A stretch of 45,789 bases of DNA, taken from positions 266,056 to 311,844 of the forward strand of contig NZ_FODZ01000003.1 in assembly GCF_900110505.1 (NCBI RefSeq), written 5' to 3'. Under the pieces are notes generated by a model. It was not told where the DNA came from. It made no database searches and was given only the letters and a program-made list of their open reading frames with translations. Below, piece by piece: positions 40,374-45,789 of the stretch. The translations under genes were made by a program, and so were the position numbers. Each line of letters opens with the position of its first letter. Positions within the stretch are counted from its first letter, which is position 1. The stretch comes from Luteibacter sp. UNC138MFCol5.1. GTDB lineage: Bacteria; Pseudomonadota; Gammaproteobacteria; Xanthomonadales; Rhodanobacteraceae.

Positions 40374-40921
40374 GCCTCCGAGAGGGGCGCCGCCGCGAGA
40401 ACGCGCCAGCCCGCATCGGCGCGCTCCATCACATGGACCTCGCGCGCCCGGCAGGCGACCTCGCCGCTGGCGAGGAGGCGGCCCCGGCAGGTCGCCACGA
40501 TCGCGTCGTGATCGCGGCGGACGTTACGCGCGACGGAAAGGTGCGGCACGAAGCCATCGAAGACGGGGCCGGCACGGGGACGGTCCGGGAACGAGGCCTC
40601 CAGATCGACCACGAGACGCGCGATCGCGTCGGCCGGCGTGGGCCCGAGCCAGACCGTCGAGGGGAACGTCCCGACATCGGCGAGGCGGAACGAAAAAGCG
40701 GCGTGACGCGCGGTCACGCCGCGCAGGCGATCGAGGACCTCCGGCGTCACCGACGGGCTGTCGATGAACGGATAGACGAGCGTGATGTGCGCGCCCAGCC
40801 CGCGCCGCGCCGACGGGTCCATCCGCGCGCGGAGGTCGCCGACGAGCGGTTCGGCTTCTGGAACCAGCAAGGCGAGCAAGGTCCGGGGCATGGGCCGACT
40901 GTAACGCGCCCCGTCACTCAT
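40370..40921 (-). CDS. 2H phosphoesterase, 2'-5' RNA ligase (LigT) family
   Basis: A 183-residue protein with the two signature motifs of the 2H superfamily: HITLVYPF (about residue 45) and PHLSVARN (about residue 134), spaced as in ThpR/LigT-like proteins. Members act on 2',3'-cyclic phosphates or 2'-5' linkages in RNA or small nucleotides; the substrate cannot be predicted. The ATG at 40921 lies 7 bases after the AraC-type regulator's stop (TAG), with AGGGTA upstream. These two are probably cotranscribed. A later ATG at 40891 (MPRTLLALLVPE) is an alternative start. Confidence 0.88.
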   Translation of the reverse strand: MSDGARYSRPMPRTLLALLVPEAEPLVGDLRARMDPSARRGLGAHITLVYPFIDSPSVTPEVLDRLRGVTARHAAFSFRLADVGTFPSTVWLGPTPADAIARLVVDLEASFPDRPRAGPVFDGFVPHLSVARNVRRDHDAIVATCRGRLLASGEVACRAREVHVMERADAGWRVLAAAPLSEA

Positions 40922-40928
40922 CGGTACC

Positions 40929-41816
40929 CTACGCCGGGCTCGAGGCCCTTCCGAGCGGCAGGTAGATATCCGTCACCGCCTCGTGCTCCGGCACATCGGG
41001 GAAGAACGCGACGCGCTGAAGGAACAGCGGCGCATCGCGCGGCTCCTCGTCGCTCGCGGTCAGCCAGTCGGCGTAAAGGAAACGGATGGCGTCGCCGAGC
41101 AACGCGTCGGAACCGGTATGCCGCAGCACCGCGCAGCGTCCCCCTTCGATCGTCCCGGCCACGATACCGGCATCGTTCGCTTCCACGACGTCGCACGACG
41201 CGCAGATGTCGAGGCGGTATCGCTCGGGAGGCGTGGTCTCGGGATCGTCGTGAAGCACGTTCCAGGTCGCACTTCGGGATGGCGAGAGTCCGGTGGCGCG
41301 ACGCCACGCGATGAAGCGACGCACCGATTCGCCGATGCGGGCCGGATCGCCGACGTGCGGCAGGCACGCGACGCGCACCGGGGAGACATCGACGATCCGA
41401 ACCTCGTCGAGACGATGACCTGCAGGCATGTGGAACCTCCTTACTTCGTCGAGTTCGCGCCAGGCCGTTGCCCAGACGCGCCAATCGGGTGCCTCGCGGA
41501 ATGCGGAGGGCGACTGGCCCAGCCGCTGCCGGAACGCGCGGGTGAACGCGTCCGGACTCTCATAGCCGGCGTCCAGCGCGATCGTCGTCATCGACGCGTC
41601 CGGACGGAACGCCGCCTGCCACGCGGCGCGTTTGAAGCGCGACAGCTGCACGTAGCGATGCACGGTCATGCCGGTCAGCGCCGAGAACCGCCGGTGGAAG
41701 TGGAACGGCGACCATGCCGCGACACGCGCGAGCGTCTCCAGCGAAAGATCGCCGTCGAGATGGACGTCCATGTGGTCGAGGACGCGGCGAAAGCGAAGGT
41801 GCGAGGAATGGGTCAT
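40929..41816 (-). CDS. AraC-family regulator with GyrI-like effector domain
   Basis: A 295-residue regulator. The N-terminal double helix-turn-helix AraC domain covers about residues 8-107 (LETLARVAAWSPFHFHRRFSALTG; IALDAGYESPDAFTRAFRQRLGQSPSAFR, in segments). The C-terminal half (RIVDVSPVRVACLPHVGDPARIGES to the end) is a GyrI/Rob-like small-molecule-binding domain. This Rob-like order suggests a sensor of hydrophobic or toxic compounds. The ATG at 41816 (MTHSSHLRFRRVLDHMDVHLDGD) is chosen; an upstream in-frame start at 41867 adds residues that do not fit the family. It is followed closely by the LigT-like gene. Confidence 0.9.
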   Translation of the reverse strand: MTHSSHLRFRRVLDHMDVHLDGDLSLETLARVAAWSPFHFHRRFSALTGMTVHRYVQLSRFKRAAWQAAFRPDASMTTIALDAGYESPDAFTRAFRQRLGQSPSAFREAPDWRVWATAWRELDEVRRFHMPAGHRLDEVRIVDVSPVRVACLPHVGDPARIGESVRRFIAWRRATGLSPSRSATWNVLHDDPETTPPERYRLDICASCDVVEANDAGIVAGTIEGGRCAVLRHTGSDALLGDAIRFLYADWLTASDEEPRDAPLFLQRVAFFPDVPEHEAVTDIYLPLGRASSPA

Positions 41817-42010
41817 GGAACAAGCGTAGCGAGCGCGATGGGATGGCGCACGACCGATCTTGCGCACATGATCCGGTCGCCTATCCGCTCTCCGGGCCTA
41901 TGAGCGCGTTTTCGGCAACGCGACGATGTGGCGCCCGGGGCATCGCCGACGCCCGCGTCTCGTGGCACGATGCACGCCTGCGCGCCACTTGAGGGGGAGG
42001 AAGCACAGGT

Positions 42011-43507
42011 ATGCGAACGCCGGGGCGATACCTGGGCTATGGAGCCGTGCTCCTCGCCTTTCCGTTGGTGCAGGTCCTGGCGCCGCTGGTCGCGGGTCGC
42101 GATCTCCCGGAACTTGCTTATTACCTGATGCTCACGGCGTCCGGGCTTGCCTGCCTCGCCGCGGTGGTCGCCTTGCGATGGCCCTCGTACGACCGGCGGA
42201 CCATGGCCTGCCTCGCGCTCGGCCTCGCCTGCTGGGTCGCCGGCATGGGCTACGCCATCGCCCGGTCCGGCACGGAACAGAACCTCATATCCACCTATGT
42301 GCTGTTCGTCAGCTTCGGGCTGCCGCTGCTCTACGCGGCCGTCGCGACGCGCGACGAACCCACCACCCCGGCACGCCGCGTCGTGGACGGGGCGCTTCTC
42401 ATTCTGCTCGTCATCCTCTGCTACCTCGGCGTGCGCGACCTCAGCGACGGGAACGGTTTTTTGAAGAACGAGGACATGGTCTGGGTCGTCGTCGCCTTCG
42501 ACGTCGAGAACGTCTTCCTCTTCCTGACGTTCCTCATCCGCACCTTCGCCGCACAGGACGACAAGGAGTACCGGTTCTTCCGGCTGACGACGATCTTCCT
42601 CGGCCTGTACGCCCTCTCGGCGGGCATCCACAATCACGACGAGCTCTACCCGGACCTGCCCGTCCTCCGCCAGCTCGCGGACGTGTTGCCCACCCTGCCC
42701 TTCGCCGCGCTGCTCTGCCTGCTCCACCACGGCCGCACGCCACGCGCCTTCGATCCCGCGGGAAGGCTATGGGCGCGGCAGCTGGCGGCCGGATTCGCAC
42801 CCGGCCTCCTGCTGGCGGCCATCTTCGCGCTGAGCCTCGGCATCCGCGACTCGCAAGGGATGTTCGGACGCATCGTCATGGCGCTGGCCATGCTCTGCTA
42901 CGTCGTCCGTGTGGTGCAGACGCAGTTCTGGTTCGCCGCCACGCGCGACCGGTTGTCCGACGCGCTGACCGCGGTCGAGCGCGTCTCGCTGCTCGACGAG
43001 CTCACGGGCATCCCGAACCGCCGCGCGTTCGAACAGGCCTTCGCGGAGCGTGTCCGCGAGGCCTCGCGCGACGGCAAACCGATCAGCGCGCTGATGATCG
43101 ACGTCGACCTCTTCAAGACCTTCAACGACACGCGCGGCCACCCCGAAGGCGACATCGCCCTGAAAGCGGTCGCACGCCTCCTCGCGGGCGCCTTGCGCCG
43201 ACCGGCCGATTTCATCGCGCGCTACGGCGGCGAGGAGTTCATCGCCCTGCTTCCGCTGGCACCGGCGGAGGGCGCGCAGGTCGTCGCGCGACGCATGACG
43301 CGCGCCGTGTACGACGCCCTGCTCGAATACGACCACGGCATCGACGGCCGGGTCACGGTGAGCATCGGGGTCGCTACCGCGATGTCGGCCGACGCACGCG
43401 ACCTCGTCCGTCACGCGGACCAGGCGCTCTATCTCGCGAAGAGCGCGGGCCGTAACCGCTATGCGACCAGCGGCGAACCCGAGGTCGCCCTGCCCCTGCC
43501 CGGTTAG
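42011..43507 (+). CDS. Membrane-bound diguanylate cyclase (GGDEF)
   Basis: A 498-residue protein. About ten hydrophobic segments span residues 7-303 without a sensor domain I recognise, followed by a short coiled linker and a GGDEF domain (about 330-490). The active site is GGEEF (406-410), and an inhibitory I-site RPAD lies at 397-400, exactly five residues before it, so the enzyme should make c-di-GMP with product feedback. Other motifs: LDELTGIPNRRAF and IDVDLFKTFNDTRGHPEGD (Asp for metal). GGGGGAGGAAG precedes the ATG. Its stop overlaps the convergent lipoprotein gene's stop. No EAL domain is present. Confidence 0.95.
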   Translation: MRTPGRYLGYGAVLLAFPLVQVLAPLVAGRDLPELAYYLMLTASGLACLAAVVALRWPSYDRRTMACLALGLACWVAGMGYAIARSGTEQNLISTYVLFVSFGLPLLYAAVATRDEPTTPARRVVDGALLILLVILCYLGVRDLSDGNGFLKNEDMVWVVVAFDVENVFLFLTFLIRTFAAQDDKEYRFFRLTTIFLGLYALSAGIHNHDELYPDLPVLRQLADVLPTLPFAALLCLLHHGRTPRAFDPAGRLWARQLAAGFAPGLLLAAIFALSLGIRDSQGMFGRIVMALAMLCYVVRVVQTQFWFAATRDRLSDALTAVERVSLLDELTGIPNRRAFEQAFAERVREASRDGKPISALMIDVDLFKTFNDTRGHPEGDIALKAVARLLAGALRRPADFIARYGGEEFIALLPLAPAEGAQVVARRMTRAVYDALLEYDHGIDGRVTVSIGVATAMSADARDLVRHADQALYLAKSAGRNRYATSGEPEVALPLPG

Positions 43508-44307
43508 GCCGCAGTAGCTTCGGCTCCGGCCCTCGCGACGAGAGCCTTGCGACGAATCAGGAACATGATGGCGCCGAACGGCACCGAAACGCCGAGGATC
43601 CATGGGCCGAACGGTACGGCCGCCGTGGACGCCGCCAGCAGCTGAAACGAGAGCGGGGTGAAGTCCGCCTGCCCCGTCGTCCAGTTGAAATGCACCGTGC
43701 ACACACCGACGAGCGTGAACAGCGCCCACCACACCTTCCGGCGACGGAAGGGCGTCCTGATGCAGATCACGAAAACCGCCAGACAGAACACCGGGGCGGC
43801 GATGGCAAGGCACAGCATCAGCCAATGCAGTCCGCCCTTGTGCGCGAGCGTGAACGCGTTGACCTGCTCCATCGACTGCGAACGCATCTGCCCGTGCAGT
43901 CCGGCGATCCGGGCGATGTCGCCAACCTTCAGGATCACGGCGCTCGCCACGAACCAGCGACCGTCGAAGTCATACTCATACGTGACGTCGTAGCGACGGG
44001 TATCGGACTGGAAATGTGTCGTCGCTCCGATCACCCTGACGGAGCGCGGCTCGCCACGCGGGAACCCGACCGCCATGACGGCGAGCTGCTCGTCCGTGAC
44101 CTGAGCTGCGAGTTCCTGCGATAGTTGCGGGCGTAGGTCCGCCAGGCGCCCCATGCGCCAGTCGTCGATCGCCTTCTTCGCCTGCTCGGCTTCCGGGTGC
44201 GGAGTGAACTTCTCGATCATCGCATCGCGGGTGCAACCGCTGATCGACACGGTGATGGCGATAACCGCCAGCCCGCTCCGGAGCAGGCGCATGAACCGTG
44301 CAGCCAT
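43504..44307 (-). CDS. Putative lipoprotein with C-terminal membrane segments, unknown function
   Basis: A 267-residue protein. The N-terminal signal ends in a lipobox (VSISGCTRD; Cys at about residue 25), suggesting a lipidated periplasmic domain (about 26-150; ends VGDIARIAGLHGQMRSQSM). At least two clear hydrophobic segments follow (about 159-180 and 187-205), with probably one or two more near 215-255, and a basic C-terminus (FLIRRKALVARAGAEATAA). A lipid anchor plus several membrane spans is an unusual combination, so the Cys may instead be coincidental. Two starts are possible (44307 or 44292), neither with a strong Shine-Dalgarno. The gene begins 2 bases after the yccF stop. Confidence 0.75.
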   Translation of the reverse strand: MAARFMRLLRSGLAVIAITVSISGCTRDAMIEKFTPHPEAEQAKKAIDDWRMGRLADLRPQLSQELAAQVTDEQLAVMAVGFPRGEPRSVRVIGATTHFQSDTRRYDVTYEYDFDGRWFVASAVILKVGDIARIAGLHGQMRSQSMEQVNAFTLAHKGGLHWLMLCLAIAAPVFCLAVFVICIRTPFRRRKVWWALFTLVGVCTVHFNWTTGQADFTPLSFQLLAASTAAVPFGPWILGVSVPFGAIMFLIRRKALVARAGAEATAA

Positions 44308-44309
44308 GC

Positions 44310-44765
44310 TCAGGCGCGTGCCCGAAGAACGGCGGCTTCCGCGTTCATCCGGCGCGAGGCTTCCGCAACGTCGGTGCTCACCACCGTCTTGCCGATCGGC
44401 GCGAGCGCGATGCCTGCAAGCTTGAGGTGCTGCCAGCCGAACGGGATGCCGATGATCGTGACGCAGCAGGCGATGGCCGAGCACACGTGGCCTATGGCCA
44501 GCCAGATGCCGGCAAAGACGAACCAGACGATGTTGCCGACCGTGCCGAACACGCTGGTGCCGATGTCGCCGCGCCCCGTGAGGTCGCGGCGGTCGACCGC
44601 TTCCTTGCCGAACGGCCAGAACGCGAACGAGCCGATCACGAAGCAGGAACGGCCCCAGGGAATGCCGACGATCGTGATGAAGCAGACGAGCCCCGCCAGC
44701 CACCAGCCCAGGCCCATGATCAGGCCGCCGAATACGAACCAGATGATGTTACCGATCGTCCTCAC
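44310..44765 (-). CDS. yccF: YccF-family inner-membrane protein
   Basis: A 151-residue protein made of two copies of the YccF domain: GNIIWFVFGGLIMGLGWWLAG with ITIVGIPWG (5-50), and GNIVWFVFAGIWLAIGHV with VTIIGIPFG (76-122). Each copy has two membrane helices. Function is unknown; in E. coli it neighbours other membrane proteins. The start is GTG (44765) with AGGAG 7 bases upstream. The lipoprotein-like gene follows with a 2-base gap, so the pair is an operon. Confidence 0.92.
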   Translation of the reverse strand: MRTIGNIIWFVFGGLIMGLGWWLAGLVCFITIVGIPWGRSCFVIGSFAFWPFGKEAVDRRDLTGRGDIGTSVFGTVGNIVWFVFAGIWLAIGHVCSAIACCVTIIGIPFGWQHLKLAGIALAPIGKTVVSTDVAEASRRMNAEAAVLRARA

Positions 44766-44847
44766 GTCGCACTCCTTGTGGATGGAGTCGCGAAATTAAT
44801 CACAGCCCGGTCCAGCGGCAAGTGCCGGAAGGCAGCCATGGTCCACC

Positions 44848-45090
44848 TCACGTCCTGGGAAAGCTACCGAGCTTGATCCGCGCGTAGATCGCGATCCCGA
44901 TGGGCACGTAGCTCCACATGAACACGCCATCGGGGTAACCCGAGTACGCGAGCGAGAAGATCGGCACGAGCGGCATCAGCAGCGCGAACGGCCAGAGGAA
45001 TGCGAGCAAGCGGTTGAACGAAACGACCACGATCAGCACGCCGACGGCGGTCGTGGTGAGGTTGTCCGAAAGGATGTGTTCCCAGGCCAT
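44848..45090 (-). CDS. Small hydrophobic membrane protein, unknown function
   Basis: An 80-residue protein with two to three predicted membrane helices (about 13-30, 32-52 and 57-73) and a basic C-terminus (RIKLGSFPRT). I prefer the ATG at 45090 with GAGG 8 bases upstream. An in-frame GTG at 45108 would lie directly against the tRNA terminator and has no Shine-Dalgarno. No family is recognised. It is read in the same direction as yccF, 82 bases before it. Confidence 0.65.
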   Translation of the reverse strand: MAWEHILSDNLTTTAVGVLIVVVSFNRLLAFLWPFALLMPLVPIFSLAYSGYPDGVFMWSYVPIGIAIYARIKLGSFPRT

Positions 45091-45111
45091 GGGCGTATCC
45101 TCGCTCACAAG

Positions 45112-45145
45112 AAAAAAGCGCGAACCGTGAGGTTCGCGCTTTTTA
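45112..45145 (-). terminator. Terminator of the initiator tRNA gene
   Basis: An 11-bp stem AAGCGCGAACC / GGTTCGCGCTT with a GTGA loop and T runs on both strands, starting 12 bases after the tRNA 3' end. Confidence 0.95.
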
Positions 45146-45152
45146 GGAAAAC

Positions 45153-45229
<77 letters not shown>

Positions 45230-45242
45230 TCAGAGTCAAAAA

Positions 45243-45271
45243 AGTATAGCGACGTGGCCGAATTCTTGCAA
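45243..45271 (-). promoter_or_regulatory. Promoter of the initiator tRNA
   Basis: On the minus strand TTGCAA (45271-45266), a 17-base spacer and TATACT (45248-45243), followed by TTTTTT and the tRNA 13 bases further on. It is near consensus and well placed. Confidence 0.85.
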
Positions 45272-45330
45272 GCCCTTCGTCATACATTTTTGTGACAAGG
45301 GGCTCGAAGCGAGGTCGTTTGCCGCGCGCC

Positions 45331-45446
45331 GTCATCGTCACCCCGGCGCGACCGGTTGTCGCGATGACCTGCCCTCGTATGGCGTGTCGCGAAAAGCGTG
45401 AACCGGGGACGTGGATACCGGCGTTCGCCGATATGACGGTGAGGAG
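45331..45446. repeat. Family B palindromic repeat, copy in right-end array (1)
   Basis: The most diverged of three copies. It keeps the left arm start GTCACCCCGGCG, the core ACCGGTTGTCGCGATGACC, GTGTCGCGAAAAGCGTG and the right arm GTGGATACCGGCGTTCGCCG..GACGGTGAGG. Confidence 0.85.
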
Positions 45447-45465
45447 TGCCGCGACTCTCGAGCTC

Positions 45466-45597
45466 GTCACCCCGGCGCACGCCGGGGTCCACAGCGAGGC
45501 GATCGGTTGTCGCGATCACGTTCCTGCGTGCGGCGTGTCGCGAAAACCGTGCACCGAGGCCGTGGATACCGGCGTACGCCGGTATGACGGTGAGGGA
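45466..45597. repeat. Family B palindromic repeat, copy in right-end array (2)
   Basis: A complete 132-base unit. The left palindrome CCCCGGCGCACGCCGGGG and the right palindrome TACCGGCGTACGCCGGTA are in inverted relation around a core of about 70 bases. A further partial tail copy (CCGTGACGGTGAGGGATGCC) lies at 45622-45641. Confidence 0.9.
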
Positions 45598-45657
45598 TGC
45601 CGCGACGTTCCGCTTGTGCCGCCGTGACGGTGAGGGATGCCGCGACTCCTCCGGCTC

Positions 45658-45789
45658 GTCACCCCGGCGCACGCCGGGGTCCACGGCGAGACGATCGGTT
45701 GTCGCGACGACGTTTCTGGCGTGTGACGTGTCGCGAAAACCGTGCACCGAGGCCGTGGATACCGGCGTACGCCGGTATGACGGTGAGGG
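45658..45789. repeat. Family B palindromic repeat, copy in right-end array (3)
   Basis: A complete 132-base unit, closely similar to the copy at 45466, running to the window edge. Together the array fills 45331-45789. The segment 45272-45330 shows nothing recognisable. Confidence 0.9.

Noticed and set aside
45331-45789. Possible CRISPR array
   Set aside because: Units are about 116-132 bp and themselves palindromic with conserved cores; there are no unique spacers of 30-40 bp between short direct repeats, and no cas genes.

Overview
The window is a high-GC gammaproteobacterial chromosome segment, most likely Xanthomonadales and probably family Rhodanobacteraceae (Luteibacter/Dyella-like). 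That placement is inferred from a Xanthomonad-type TonB receptor, a class III PhaC/PhaE pair, the gyrA-mtnA neighbourhood and several families of short palindromic intergenic repeats; no 16S gene is present. It is mostly core genome. I see no prophage, insertion sequence, integrase or CRISPR array.
Left part (1-8.4 kb): a phosphate-selective-type porin, a TonB-dependent receptor, then the most distinctive locus of the window. This is a compact operon at 4.3-7.1 kb with two paralogous small exported peptides, a YtrA-type GntR repressor, an ABC ATPase and an ABC-2 permease. It is headed by a strong promoter whose -10 box lies inside a GGTG-N16-CACC palindrome. A serine beta-lactamase-family hydrolase follows.
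Central metabolism (8.5-19 kb): fumC on the minus strand, divergent from purB, the roxA-type ribosomal oxygenase and a small coupled gene, then the 2-oxoglutarate dehydrogenase cluster sucA-sucB-lpd. Next come a LOG-family protein, an acrylyl-CoA-reductase-like enzyme and a PilH-like response regulator.
Stress, topology and storage (21-30 kb): cbpA and hsp20 (minus), a peroxiredoxin (plus), gyrA, a GtrA-family membrane protein coupled to mtnA, and phaC/phaE.
Translation/transcription cluster (30-39.4 kb, all minus): rimP-nusA-infB-rbfA-truB-rpsO-pnp in the canonical order. It has its own promoter and a leader carrying two intrinsic-terminator-like hairpins.
Right part (39.7-45.8 kb): a block of accessory genes (GIY-YIG-like protein, 2H phosphoesterase, AraC/GyrI regulator, diguanylate cyclase, lipoprotein, YccF, small membrane protein) separates rimP from an initiator tRNA-fMet gene that in many gammaproteobacteria lies immediately upstream of rimP. 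The window ends in a tandem array of palindromic repeats, another copy of which opens the window at position 1.
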